This document shows positions 47,462 to 58,713 of a DNA stretch of 64,000 nt, in pieces. The DNA lies in assembly GCA_036346225.1 (NCBI GenBank), contig JARFIW010001490.1:496001-560000 (forward strand), in the 5' to 3' direction. The position numbers and the translations under genes are program-made. Every line of letters starts with the position of its first letter. Positions within the stretch are counted from its first letter, which is position 1. Below the pieces are notes generated by a model that did no database searches, was not told the DNA's origin, and worked only from the letters and a program-made list of their open reading frames with translations. The stretch is from Platerodrilus igneus (taxonomy: Eukaryota > Arthropoda > Insecta > Coleoptera > Lycidae).

Positions 47462-47677
47462 TTGCGTATACCGTTTCCAAAGATGAATTTATTGTATAGC
47501 CAGTTGCGTAAGAATTTGGGTAGTAAGCATATATCAAACTCGATACATTGTATTAACCAACCGTTGACCGTAATTAATATGATATACAGTGGGAGTAAAT
47601 TAAACGCAACGGAAAAGAAATTAAGTCAGTTGCATAGAGATCGACGACTGGTAAACATCGAATATGTAGGGATATGA
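47462..47677 (+). pseudogene. Small R1-encoded frame, copy 1
   Basis: The frame contains LRKNLGSKHISNSIHCINQ and then VINMIYSGSK. R1 copy 2 (59552-59758) has LRENLGRKHGLNSIRLINQ and VINMIHSGSK, and copy 3 (about 50475-50585) keeps the same phase for about 36 codons. Conservation of the frame across diverged copies hints at a real coding segment. No known domain. Confidence 0.4.
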
Positions 47678-47850
47678 GATCATCAGATCGTGCGCGGAGA
47701 AGGGACCGCGCTGTGTGAAATTATATGAGGCCAAGGTAAAAAGTTCGGAGAGAAAGTTGTACGGAACGCAGTTTCTACAAAAGCTAAAGATGGCTGACAC
47801 GCAAAAACAATAGAAACGTGGCATTTATAAAATATGCTAACTTGCTCTAA

Positions 47851-48429
47851 TGCTCTTTTTTTATAAGTAAGGTTTTTTTAATACAAGGTAGTTTTTTCAT
47901 TATTTTACAGTAAAAACTTTTGACTGGTTCTTAAATTTTTAAGTGTTCCTTAATATTAAATTATTTTTTATTAGGGCTTTTCTTTATCGGCAGGTCAGTT
48001 TTTAAAATTTAGCTGCTTCTTAAATTTTTTTGGCGGACACCTTCAGTGTTTTCTTTCCCGTAGGACAATTATTTTAAAACGTTGGGTATGGCTTTTTGTG
48101 TAAGCTGTTTTCTCCTTAGGACCGTTGTTTCTTCAGTAGGGTGAAAAATTAGGACTGTTCTTTTTAAGAGGGTAATTCTTTTTAAGCTGACGCAGTGTTT
48201 AAGGTAGTTTCTTTTATTTGATAGTCATTTTTTAACTTCGAAATCATTCTGTCTTTAGGACCTTTATCCATAGAGCATTTTTAAAGATATTTTCTATGTG
48301 CGACTATCTTAACCATTCTCAAATTTTGAAGTCGTAGTTTTTTATTGTTACGAAAACATTTTTAGTATTTTTTGTTTACCTTGTTATCTGTTACTTAAAT
48401 CGGTAAGACACGTTTTTTGCGTTAACGTA
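47851..48429. other. T-rich spacer, nothing recognised
   Basis: Runs of T and repeated TTTTTAAG words; no ORF, RNA gene or repeat match. Ends in CGTA, the target duplication of the solo LTR. Confidence 0.6.
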
Positions 48430-48987
48430 AGTTACGTTTCGGGCCTTGGGAGCTGCTTTTTTAAAAAGTCTTCTTGCAAAACTTCTTGCAACAATTTATT
48501 TATTAAACAGAAATTACAATGGGAATTTTAACAAATTTGATAAAATTATTCTAAGTCGAAATTTACTAATGAATTTAAATGAGGGCGAGTAGCCTAAGCA
48601 AACAACAATGTAAAAGCTAAAATACTCAAAGATTAACTGACTGATCTGGGGCTCCTAAAGTATTTATGTTGTCCCTGCCCTTCACATGTCTGTGGGAACT
48701 TGCACAGCTCAAGTATGCTTATTTCTATATTCAATTCATTATAGGAGGTAACAATCTTAATTCTAAAAATTGCGGTTTCTTAACCGTCTGTGACCTGCAC
48801 CAGCAGTATCACTTACGTCTGGAATACAATGTATTCGCATCTGTTCTCACAACTTGCTTGTGAATTTTCAATAACCTGTTCTTATTTATCCTTAAATTTA
48901 CAATGTTGCATCTAACTTAAGTTTCTTAATAATTTCCTAATAATTTCTATTTGATTATACATATATGGACTTGGAAAATACGTAACT
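48430..48987 (-). repeat. 17.6-like solo LTR with CGTA target duplication
   Basis: Read on the minus strand it starts AGTTACGTATTTTCC, contains GAGAACAGATGCG and CCCACAGACATGTGA, and ends AAGGCCCGAAACGTAACT. It matches the LTR at 61033-61591 most closely. CGTA lies on both sides (48426-48429 and 48988-48991), a perfect 4 bp YRYR duplication. Internal sequence was lost by LTR-LTR recombination. Confidence 0.93.
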
Positions 48988-50179
48988 CGTATTAGTAGTA
49001 AAATATTTAGTTTTCTTTTAATTATTTACCCGTTTTTTAATGTGTTTTTAACTTGGACAATTTATAAAGTTAGTTGCCCTTTTTCTAAATTTAGTCAATA
49101 AAGAGTAACTTTTGAAAATTTTTTGAGGATTTACTTAGAATAGTTTTTAAGTCAGAAATTGAATGATCGAAACCAGAAAACCAAAAATTTGTTATTTTAT
49201 GGTAATTTATGTGTAATAAAACTTTTTTTTATCGAAAATCGAATAGATAGGATTTACAAGTTATGATGTGATCAAAAATTAATAATTTGATGGTTACGGT
49301 ATAAATAAAAATTTCGGGAAAAATAAATATGACGAATAAATATTTGAAATTATTTGGTTATCAATGATTGTTGATGACGTTTTGATAAAGATGTGTGCAG
49401 TAGTGGTAATATGTCAATCCCCAGGGAATTAGCATGAGAAAAAATTAAAACCGAACGGGACTTGTAACGCAATGACAAGGAATGAAATTAAAAATATTTT
49501 AAGGCGAAACATAGGTTAGCACAATACTTTATTTGATTTAGTTTAAATTATTTTATATTGGGGAAATTTTATTGAGCGTAGTTGGATCATTTTAGCTACA
49601 ATTTTTTCAAAGTAAAAATTTAGATCATTGACTTTGATATACGCACGAGACATGATAGACACTTAGGTAATTTTGGAGACTAAATTGAGGGGAATTTTTA
49701 TAATCTTTTCATGGGATTTTTTAAGACAATAGGATTAGAGTGAGTTGCCGCTGGGATCGATTTACAAAGAGACCTTATGACCAATTTGTCTAAACGTAAA
49801 TTATACCCAGAGGGTTAGGGTAACAGTTGACTGAGAAATGAAGCTGGCTCCATTTCTCGGGCGGTATTTTATCGCTGAAGCACCCGGGTTGAAAAGTTTG
49901 ACTCCGTAAATATTCTATTCCTTTATGGAGTAGGAAACACCGTCTTACGATCTTTTGTCGTTAACAGCACCCGCAGTGTCGTATAATTTAGGGTTAAGGG
50001 GTTTTACTTTTGAACTTATTACTTTCTACTTTTATTGTTTCATTTTTTAAATTTTTGAATTTTATGAAATGATAAAGAACTCTTGACTTGAGGGGAATTC
50101 TAGACTAACGTCGGGGATGGAAATATGTAAATATATAACGTCAGTGTTGTTAGTATAGCAGAAATTTGGAAAAGTCTCG
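48988..50179. other. AT-rich stretch, nothing recognised
   Basis: No ORF, RNA gene or clear repeat. A slightly GC-richer patch lies around 49840-49990 with no identifiable content. Confidence 0.55.
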
Positions 50180-50775
50180 TTTGTTGGTGCGTTGTACTGC
50201 GTTGCGTTACGTTAACAAATTATGCGCGAAAGAAAGAAAATATGATTTTGAAGGCATACAATATATGAACGCATTTATAAAAAGATTTCCTAAATAATTA
50301 TACTTAGTTAAACATCATATTCCATATTTTGTGCCTATTAAAGCAACAATGCCTCTTTAAATACAATGCATGGTAAGAATGAAGAGCGATGGCACTAAAA
50401 CCACTAAAAACCACAAAACAGCCATCAAACCGTGACAAACACTTGCGAATACATTTTTATATATAAAACATTGTATAGACTGTTGCGTGAAAACTTGGGT
50501 AGTAAGCATAGATTAAACCCGATACCTTGTATCAACCAGGCGCTGAACGTAATTAGTACGATTTGCAATCGGAGTAAATTATTTATCTTAGACGCAACGG
50601 AAAAGAAATAAAGTCAGTTATATAAGAATTGGTAACCTGAAAATATCGTGGATCGACAACGTGGATTGCTGGAACCCAGAATCCAGAATCCATGAAAATT
50701 CAACATAGATATCTCGCAAAAACAACAAAAATGCGACATCGATAAAATATGTGAACTTACCTCGCGCGTGACTAG
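50180..50775 (+). repeat. Dispersed repeat R1, copy 3 (right end only)
   Basis: Aligns with the last third of R1: TGCGTTGCGTTACGTTAAC, GGTAAGAATGAAGAG, ACACTTGCGAATAC, AACTTGGGTAGTAAGCAT, GCAACGGAAAAGAAAT. It lacks the 240 bp retroposon of copy 1. Truncated on the left near 50180. Confidence 0.85.
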
Positions 50776-50820
50776 ATATCTTTCATGCACCTGAAGTAGA
50801 AATCACTTCCGTTATGATCG

Positions 50821-51138
50821 TTGAAGGGGGTTAATATTTGTAGAGGTTAAATTCATTCTGCCACTAAATTGGAATTTTAGGTTGCAATGTGTTAAGGGGC
50901 TGTAGTTGGAAGTCGAAAAATAAATAAAGACATTTAAGCAATGAAAGGACTGGAGGCTTTTGGACAACCGAGAAATCTTGAAAGGGGTTGGTATTTGTAG
51001 AGGTTAAGTTCATCCCGCCACTAAATTGGAATTTGGGTTGCAATGTGTCAAGGGGTTGTAGTTGGAAATCGAAAAGTAAATGAAGACATTTAAGCAATGA
51101 AAGACTGCAGGCTTCTGGACAACCGGAAAGTGTTGAAA
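50821..51138 (+). repeat. Tandem duplication, about 159 bp unit
   Basis: Two units, both with TATTTGTAGAGGTTAA, GCCACTAAATTGGAATTT, GGTTGCAATGTGT, AGACATTTAAGCAATGAAAG and TGGACAACCG. A minus-strand frame across the junction only reflects the duplication. Confidence 0.9.
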
Positions 51139-51844
51139 ACTGTGAATAGTATGAGCTTTTATGATTATATGGTTTATTTTATATAAGAGCTGAATTTAAA
51201 TAGATTAGTATTTTTAAAACAGGAAATTAAACGAACACGAAAGTAATTATTTCTTTGGATTTGTTAGTGACGGAAGGAGAGGATAGTGATATAAAATGCC
51301 AGATTTATTACTGAAGTTTAGGTTAGTAACAGTATAAAGACTTAACAATTTTGAATCGGACAACGAAAAGATACAAAAAGAGTTAGGATTTAAGTGTTTT
51401 CTTTTTCTTTGTTTATTATAAACGGCATTTCTAATAATTAAGGATTTATGAATGTTTTGTAATCAGCTATTAAATCAAACAAAATTTGAAGTGACGAATG
51501 GTTTTGTCAATAGTATGTTTGATTTTATTTACGATCTATTTTAACAATACCTGGCAAGACTTGAGGCTAAGAATTTCCTTTGAGGAAAACATACTTGTAT
51601 GTGTACTGAAATTATTTTATATTAACAGAATTCAAATTTAGGTAGAAGTTTATTTCTATTTATTTACAAAACAGGTAGTCAGTGATTTGTAAAGGATATC
51701 CAGCTTTCCCAGTGATGAAATCTTATTTGGAAAGTATTATATTTTACAAGTTTATTTAATGTGACGGAATTAATGTTGTAAGGTATTTTTGAGCAAAGCA
51801 GCTATGAGGTGGTGAAATTTAAGATACTGAATCAGAGAAAATTT
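51139..51844. other. AT-rich stretch upstream of candidate gene
   Basis: No supported feature. In the frame of the candidate exon a TAA lies near 51778, so any further 5' exon would have to be spliced. Confidence 0.5.
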
Positions 51845-52453
51845 ATGCGGAAAAACAATCTTTCGTATAAAAATAACATCATAATGATTGCTGTAATCGA
51901 CGGCTTAGCGCCCCTCGATTTTGACAAAAGAACAAAATACTTTCAAGGTACGTGCCATGTAACTTGGAACTTTTGGTATTTATTGTTCTGAATTTCTTAA
52001 TTTTTCTTGTTATTTTTTCTCATTTATGCATAGAAGCCTAGTCCGAATTTTTTCTTTCTTTTTGTCTCAGGAACTACGGCTACGGTTATTATGAAGTTAC
52101 GTTACAAATTTCGGTCTGTCCTTAAGAGTACACCGGCCAACTGTAGTGGTGCGGGAGTGGGTGCTTTGGGAAACAATGATAAACTTGATAAAAATAAACA
52201 TGCAAAATGGCCGAATTATCAAACTACTTTACAGGCACCACTTACCTTTGAAATGCTGTACTGGGTATCAAAAGCAACGGACACCAAACCGTCTCGTACA
52301 AGTAATTCCTTCGATGTTTCTGCTACCTGGAAAACAATTATTATGGATAGTTATTTTTGCTTTCGTTGTTTTAAATTTACTTTCTTATCGTTTATCCATC
52401 TCTTAAGCATATTCATTAACTTGTTGCCAAATTAAAGGAATTTTGAAAATAAA
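51845..52453 (+). CDS. Candidate two-exon gene of unknown function
   Basis: Exon 1, from an ATG at 51845 to 51947, ends CAAG before GTACGT. Exon 2 starts at 52071 after TTTCTTTCTTTTTGTCTCAG, a strong pyrimidine tract with CAG. The phases match (one base plus two), giving an uninterrupted frame of about 155 residues that ends at TAA 52433-52435. AATAAA follows at 52448-52453. The protein is Lys-rich at first (LRYKFRSVLKS), has a Ser/Thr middle, and ends in a hydrophobic helix (FLSFIHLLSIFINLL), perhaps a tail anchor. I do not recognise the family. Every signal could arise by chance, but their spacing is coherent. Confidence 0.35.
51948..52070 (+). other. Candidate 123 bp intron
   Basis: GTACGT at the 5' end and a long T/C tract with CAG at the 3' end. 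Size is typical of short insect introns. Rich in T toward the acceptor. Confidence 0.4.
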
Positions 52454-52698
52454 GTGCCTCTCTCAAATACAATTTTCTCACCGGGGTAGCTGGAGTCCTC
52501 CATAATAATTGCTATCTTAATCTATATTATATATAACGCCAAATAAACGTCAGCCTGTGGGTATGCAAAATTACAGTAAATTCCAGAAATATAAATACAC
52601 GTATATTAATTGAAAAAACAAACCTTGTTTAAGATTCAACTAGCTTGGCGTTATTAACGGAAATCCTTAAAAAATACTAATCTAGAAATAATACTACC

Positions 52699-52890
52699 CT
52701 AGATGTGATTTTCCAATGCTCCACCTGAAGGTACTACATTGGTCACGAAGCGAAGTTTTTTTACCAGAAAAGTTTTAAATTTTGCCGAACCCTTGCTGTT
52801 CCAAGCAAGTGGACCGCGTCGGTATTTGAATCCGGGACCTTGGGCGTAGTAGTGACACGCATACCAACTACGCCACGGGGCCGTCGAAAA
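52699..52890 (-). mobile_element. tRNA-derived SINE, internally deleted copy
   Basis: Flanked by the 9 bp repeat AATACTACC (52690-52698 and 52891-52899). On the minus strand it reads GGCCCCGTGGCGTAGTTGG, a decayed B box, then jumps from the tRNA head to CTTGGAACAGCAAGGGTTCG. It lacks about 113 bases present in the 43427 copy; the deletion falls at a shared CTTG. Ends with the same hairpin (loop TTCA). Confidence 0.9.
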
Positions 52891-52899
52891 AATACTACC

Positions 52900-53319
52900 G
52901 CCTTATTGTTTTAATTACACAGATTGATTTATACGACATTTTACTTTCCATTTCTGCAAATGCCTTTAATAGCAATACATAGAAAATATAGTGAATACCA
53001 GCGTTTGCTTTAACCAAATCAATGCTCATAAATAGTACAATTTTCACACTTTGGCTAAAAATAGTTCTACAATTTCATAAATGCTGTTTGAAAATGTTCC
53101 AGCTTTCTTGCCATGTCCAGAAAAGCCAATAGTTCACCTGTTTCTTATCCGACACGTTAGGTCACGCCATTCTATTTATCTATATTCCATCTTTCGTTTA
53201 AAAGTGAAATCAATGTATCATCCCATTCATTGTATAATTTTATTGTTTATGTCCGAGCGACGCAAAACGGTAAACACGAGCCGCAGGTTGTAACTATTTT
53301 TGCTAGGCATTACGTTGGA
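52900..53319. other. Spacer, nothing recognised
   Basis: A 70-codon frame at 53081-53293 has no supporting signals. No repeat match found. Confidence 0.5.
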
Positions 53320-54615
53320 TGGGTGCCACTGAAACGACTTCTGTTTTAAAAAAAAAGACTGAAACGTCTTTTCCTTTTTTTTTACATTAAGGCGCTAGAG
53401 AACAAAGTCTTCCGACATAGCTAGGGGTCTATTCCTGGGCAGGGCAATGAGAAGGGGGAGTCGAATTCTGTTTGCAAACCAAATTTAAGCTAAATCTAAT
53501 AGGCGCCACCATGTCCTGAGATAATTACGATAATTGCAAAGCACAGTTCTAAGGGCGGACGTGGAAACCCAAAGATAAAATGATCGCCTTCGTTAACAAA
53601 AACCTGTCTTATTAAGATAAGATGCAGCTCCTGTAAGAAATTGCTAAGATTAAATAAATAAAAAAGTAGAACACCATTTGTGTCCTATAAAAAAATATAA
53701 AGAAATAATAAAAAAATATTTCCAATATAATATTGGCATCAAATTATTACTTTGAAAAATTTTAGCTTAATGTAATTAGATTTGATCGCATTTGACCAAA
53801 ATGAAAGTCTTAAATTTTGAACTAAACGTTTACTAAAAAAACTCTTTTAAAATATCGGAACTTGTAACAAAAAATTGTCATAATCAACTACATCAAAGTT
53901 AAAGTTTTAACTTTCCTTTTTTCTTTCATTAATCAACCAACTTTACTTTAAACATGAACTTGTGATACAAATTAAAGTGATAATGATTTGTAAGCATAAC
54001 ACAGTGAATTAAATTTTAACCTGGGCAGATCTTTTCAGGTAGATAACAAATTACTAGAACCTAACATAATGAGAATTTGAACTTTCATATTTACGTTTAA
54101 TAATCTATGTATAGATAAAGCTGATCACAAAAATAGGCATGTTTGTTTAAATTGCATTACAGCTGCTCAAAGCATTTGCTTTCAAGACAACATCTGTCAA
54201 CTGTGCAAAACAGAAAAATATGACGTCGAAAACATACGTTGAACTTATCGAAGATTCATATGGAACAAAGCATGTTATTTTAGAAAGCTAATTCGACAAA
54301 ATTTCGTTTTACAACTTGTAAAACCAGCTCAACAATTAATTGAAATTTACACAATTTACGTGTACTAAACATAAAAGCAAGTTTACGTGTTCTAAACTTT
54401 AAGACACATGCAAAAAAAATCTTACAGCTAATAACGAACCAAAAACTGCATTAGCCGCTTCACAACAAATTGAGACGGGATTTTCGTTCTTCAAGCAAAG
54501 TTACCAGCCATTCTAATTTGAAACGACTGCATCCAAATTATCTTCCATAATTTCTTATCAGACAAATTTCTTATGAGGCAAATTTTAAATTGACTGTTCC
54601 TAAATAACGGTAATT
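53320..54615 (-). repeat. Dispersed repeat R2, copy 2
   Basis: Reverse complement of 8335-9590, about 44 kb away in inverted orientation. Contains CCGACATAGCTAGGGGTC, TTTGCAAACCAAATT, GGGCGGACGTGGAAACCC and CAACATCTGTCAACTGTGC. Divergence is substantial. Confidence 0.8.
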
Positions 54616-56007
54616 CTTTGGATCCTAGATGAAGAATTATATTTGTTCCATTCTTTATCGTTGCATTCTACATTGTCGAATTATATTTGTCGCATTCTAC
54701 AGGTCGCGCTAAATAAATTACCTCAAATTACATTAATTCGTATAATATATACTTTACCAACCGTTATTAGAAGATATCCCAACGATTAATAGCTGATGCG
54801 AAGGTTGCCAGCCTCCAGCCGAAAATACATCTTAACACAGCTGTTGCAGGCGGCCGACTGTTTGTCGAAACCAGAGCCGAGCGGTCGCGCCGTCAGAGGG
54901 GGGAACACGAAATAATCAAATAGAGATGTACTTGGAAATAGCTTTATGCGACACAGATATATTAATATAATTAGATGCTTAAGCAACAATGCACGCTTAG
55001 TGCATTATTTTTGTAATTCAATGCAATTAAATAACGACTGAAAAATAAAAATGTTACAAGGTTTCTTACCTACTTATGCAAGTTCAAAAACAAGTTGTTG
55101 TCCACCACTTTACCGAGGGTAGTTTACTGTATACGTTCTACATACCCACGCTGTTACTCTTTGACTTTTTGAACATTCTCCCGTCTTCAAAATTTTGTTC
55201 TCACACTTTATGCATCTAAACTATCTTGATTTCTAGGTCAATGTAGTTCTGTCCGTGCCAACGCATTAATTCTGTTGCTGTGTTATGAGACTGCGATTTT
55301 TGTAGTGCATGTTTTCATGGTTGCGGTTTCTTAACCCGTGTGAATTTATACAAACATTGTTATGAACCATTATTTCCCCGATGTCTATCGGTAATTTTTC
55401 TAAATTTAATATGAAGGGATTTTAAGGTCCTGATATTAACATTTGTGTTTAATGTATAAGATACTTTCTTGTTTATTTCTGTATCATAATTTAATACTGC
55501 ATTGAAATATCCACGTTATTAGATATAAACCACTAACGCTTCTAAATTTTTACAGAGTATTTTCGTGCTATAAGTTCGTTTAGTTAACTGAAATTAATAA
55601 ATTCTTTTCTACTATTTTATGTTGACTTACGTAACGCACTAGCGCTACACCACTCCCACGCAGTTACAGCTGGTCGAGATTTCCTTTGCATTCTATGTAA
55701 CGAATAAACAGATAAGTATGGCAAAATTTTGCTTCAAGTTGTATAGTTCAAGTACTTTTAAAATTGTGTACCTATACCGCAGTTGTAAGACTAACTTTAC
55801 AGACTTTCTAAAATTACGTTTTTTCAAATACAAAGACCTTAATTAACATCTTCGGAACGTTCATGGGAACTAACAAAAGCGTTGTATAATTTTCACTAGA
55901 ATGATAAGAAACATTTTTTCATGAGTAAAAGATTAGTTCCCTATTTTACTTTTGTCAAACAAAAGAAGTTATTCATCATACACGGGAGGCTTCGAACTAT
56001 ATTGGAA
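54616..56007. other. AT-rich stretch with one GC-rich patch
   Basis: Mostly featureless. 54820-54905 is GC-rich and CpG-dense (GGCGGCCGACTGTTTGTCG, GAGCGGTCGCGCCGTCAG) against an AT-rich background. It may be a fragment of a LINE or of a gene. No domain recognised in any frame. Confidence 0.45.
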
Positions 56008-56749
56008 CAGCATCACATCTTCATCACAATAAACCAAACTGTAGCGAAATATTTTCTTAAAGTGTGTTTCAGATTTAAAAACCTATAAAAAAACCGCTAA
56101 GCACACAGTCAGCGTCAGCTTATTGCTTACACAGGTAAATGAAGAAAAAGCGTATTTCCGTTGCGACAACACCGCTGAAACGTATTTAACAGAATGTAGA
56201 ATAAACAAGTACTTAATTAAAAATAAGAGCTTTTTACTCGTTGGACTCCAATTACCTCAAACGCAAAAAAAAAGCAATTTAGTGGCAAAGTACGTTCGAC
56301 ATCAAAGGTTGGTACAATTTTGTTCGAAGTTTTTAATAATCAACATGGAATTCAAGTATTGTTTTCATTAGATAAAAATTAAATTCTTTTATTTAAACAG
56401 CGACGTTTGAACTAAATTATGTACTCGGATTATACTTGCTCACCTTGTATAGTTTGTTATTGCAGTATCTGCCAGTTGCAAGGTAAAGCATTGATTTCGT
56501 TAATAACTTTCACTGCTAGATGCCATATTAAAGTTGTTCAGAATGCATCATCATAATTGACAACAAAATACAAGTTGTAAAAGTAGAATTTGTTTTATTT
56601 TGAAATTAGAATTAAACAAACCAACAACACTAAAATGAAACTGTAAATTAATATCCTAATGCAAAGTTCAAGTGATTATTTTGAATCGAGTAGGTAACTA
56701 AAAGTAGGAAAACATAATCTCAGATAATTTGAACGTAGCCCTTTGATAT
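56008..56749 (+). repeat. Dispersed repeat R1, copy 2, left part
   Basis: Matches 22545-23214 and continues without a break through the site where Gypsy-B sits in copy 1 (about 56670-56690). It then matches 46178-46250. This makes it a paralogous empty site. Confidence 0.87.
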
Positions 56750-56884
56750 TGTTATCGTTCGGGTGGGCGGCGTCTGACTTCTTAGGCAATGTATGTAGAC
56801 TTAACTCTATTATGTTTAGTATTCACATGCAAAAACAATTAAAAAGTTTATAACTACAGATTATAAAAGTTAAATGCTTTAAAA

Positions 56885-57290
56885 TGAACAGTTTGAAGCA
56901 GTTCGGAAGTCTTTGAAACTCTTCGGAAGGCTTCGTGGTTGCTCGTGAAACCAAGTAAGAAATTAAATACTAATTAAATAAATGAATACACAGTTCAAAG
57001 AGGTCCAGAAGTCTTCTGAAGTCTTTGGAACTCTTCGGAAGGCTTCGGGATTTACTTGTGAGGCTGAGTAAGAATTTGAATAACGATAATTTGAAAATAT
57101 ATGCAGTTCGAATAAGTTCAGACGTCTTCGGCGGTTTTCGGAAGGCTTCGAAATTTACTTGTCAGACTAAGTAAAAACTTTAACGATAGGTGGAATATAT
57201 GTACAGTTCGAAGAGGTCTAAACGGCTTCCGCAGTCTTCGGACCTCTTCGAAGTGCTTCGTGATTTATTTGTAGAACAACGTGGGACTGT
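56885..57290 (+). repeat. About 100 bp tandem repeat, four units
   Basis: Each unit has CAGTTCGAAGAGGTC or a variant, then CTCTTCGGAAGGCTTCG and GATTTACTTGT. The TTCGGAAG words are internally repetitive. Units are diverged. Confidence 0.85.
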
Positions 57291-57338
57291 AAATAATTAC
57301 GGTATGGATGGCTGTGTGACCAGAGCTTCCTGCCTATA

Positions 57339-57562
57339 CGTGGTTTACGGTACTGAACTATAGCGGCGTACCCCAGGTGCGGCGGTGAGCGGTCAGCCCT
57401 TGGGTAACGCTACTGGCGGTGAATAAGCAGGCTATGGGGAGCACCGCTAAACGTGGTTTACGGTACTTAACTGTAACGACGGGCCTCAGGTGCGGCGGCG
57501 AGCGGCCGGCCCTTGGGTAGCGTTACTGGCGGAGAATACGCAGGCTATGGGGAGCACTTCTG
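57339..57562 (+). repeat. 112 bp tandem duplication, GC-rich
   Basis: Two units starting ACGTGGTTTACGGTACT, at 57339 and 57451, with AGGTGCGGCGG, GCCCTTGGGTA and GCAGGCTATGGGGAGCAC. A third partial GCAGGCTATGG lies near 57571. Confidence 0.92.
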
Positions 57563-58133
57563 AAGTGTTTAGCAGGCTATGGTGAGCACTGCCAGTTGAG
57601 TCTCTTAGGTTCCGGTGTGCAATAAGTGTACTGTTTTTTGCTGGATTTGCAATCGTATTTACATGCTTTCTTTCACTATGCGGGGTATGTTGAAAAAGGT
57701 TAGTGGAGTGGGCATCGAATAGGTTTGCTAGTTTAAGGGTAGCACAAAAAATGAGTCGAGTTGGTTTTACATTAGTTTGTTCTGTGTTCAGCACGTGTAC
57801 TTTGATATAGGGTAACAATATGTTATCCGGCTGGGTTTTCCACGGCTAAATATTATGCAACAATTTTTAGTAGAACAATTAAGTTTGATTTTTATTCGTC
57901 AGTTTTGAGTACATTAGAACACATATACAGCAATTACAATCTAAGAAATAACATATATAAAAGAGTGAAATATATACAAAGGTCTACAAGGTGTGGTTCA
58001 TTCTACGTCGGTCCGCGGCGTCTCTGTACGCCTGCCTCACAGCGAACCTCCTGGGGGTCGTCCGGATGGACGAGTGTTGGTTCTGCGTCTTTGTACGGGA
58101 TCCTGTTAATGTCCAAAGGGATGGCTTGTCACT

Positions 58134-58499
58134 TTACGGATAATGGCGGTGGCAGTGACACTGATCGTGGTGGGATGGGCGGTCGCTGTAGGAACTGACG
58201 GAGCAGGTGTTGGTTCCGTAATCGCTGTCGTTGTTGTTCGTTCCCTCCTTACTGTCGCCGCAGATGCTGATCTCAGCGTCATCGTCTGTTCTTCTCTGCC
58301 GTGGCGCCGCCCATGCAGTGCTGTGGTGTCGGCGTCGTTGTCGGACGGCTAGGTAATGCACCAAAGCGTCGGCGCCGTCGTGTTGCTTCGAACGCAGAGA
58401 AGAGTCAAAGTCTTCTTTGATGATGCCCCGGGCTAGGAGAAGCTCCAGGGTCTTCCGGTGGTTCCTTAGGCTAGGAGAAACGCAAAGGTCTCGACTCAT
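58134..58499 (-). CDS. Unknown 121-residue ORF in CpG-rich insert
   Basis: Starts MSRDLCVSPSLRNHRKTLEL with a helical LLLARGIIKEDFDSSLRS, then becomes Arg-, Asp-, Asn- and His-rich (DRPSHHDQCHCHRHYP). A TATA-like TATATATAC lies upstream on the minus strand near 58645. The first 50 residues look protein-like and the rest may be low-complexity. Not recognised. The plus strand over the same bases is also open, as expected in CpG-rich DNA. Confidence 0.3.
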   Translation of the reverse strand: MSRDLCVSPSLRNHRKTLELLLARGIIKEDFDSSLRSKQHDGADALVHYLAVRQRRRHHSTAWAAPRQRRTDDDAEISICGDSKEGTNNNDSDYGTNTCSVSSYSDRPSHHDQCHCHRHYP

Positions 58500-58713
58500 T
58501 CTCCACTAGGCTAGGGGAAGCGTTATATGATTGAGTCCAGTGCAGCTTGTTTTATACTTATTCTTGAGGATGGTGGGGCAACCTGCAGCCAATTGTGTTG
58601 AGGCTGTAGTCATCGCAAAAGGGGCGAGTCGTGTTGAGGTATATATACAGGTGTTGTAACCGCGCACCCTTCTTATAAAAATATACATTGTCACGAGACA
58701 AGGTCGGTGACAA

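Larger units (their letters stand above)
46178..47850 (+). repeat. Dispersed repeat R1, copy 1, right part
   Basis: Resumes at AATG after Gypsy-B. It aligns with 56680-56749 plus 58714-59950 and, in its last part, with 50180-50775. Landmarks: CAACGTGTAGTCTTATGATA, TGATTGTACTAAGTAAGCTG, GTTACACGAAATTGTCTACA, TTGCGTTACGCTAAC, TTGGGTAGTAAGCAT. Confidence 0.87.
56750..58713 (-). mobile_element. 1.96 kb insertion in R1 copy 2
   Basis: R1 is interrupted between ATAT at 56746-56749 and ATAT at 58714-58717; copy 1 reads ACAT without interruption. The ends TGTTATCG and CGGTGACAA show an imperfect inverted terminal match (TGTTATC against TGTCACC). The interior has two tandem repeat clusters and a GC-rich, CpG-rich third. 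Neither LTRs nor a known transposase was found. End positions are uncertain by a base. Confidence 0.75.

Noticed and set aside
50864..51097. Minus-strand 77-codon ORF
   Set aside because: Spans the 159 bp tandem duplication and repeats itself; no other signal.
54786..54989. Minus-strand 67-codon ORF over the GC-rich patch
   Set aside because: No domain, no splice or start context; kept only as an unexplained composition change.
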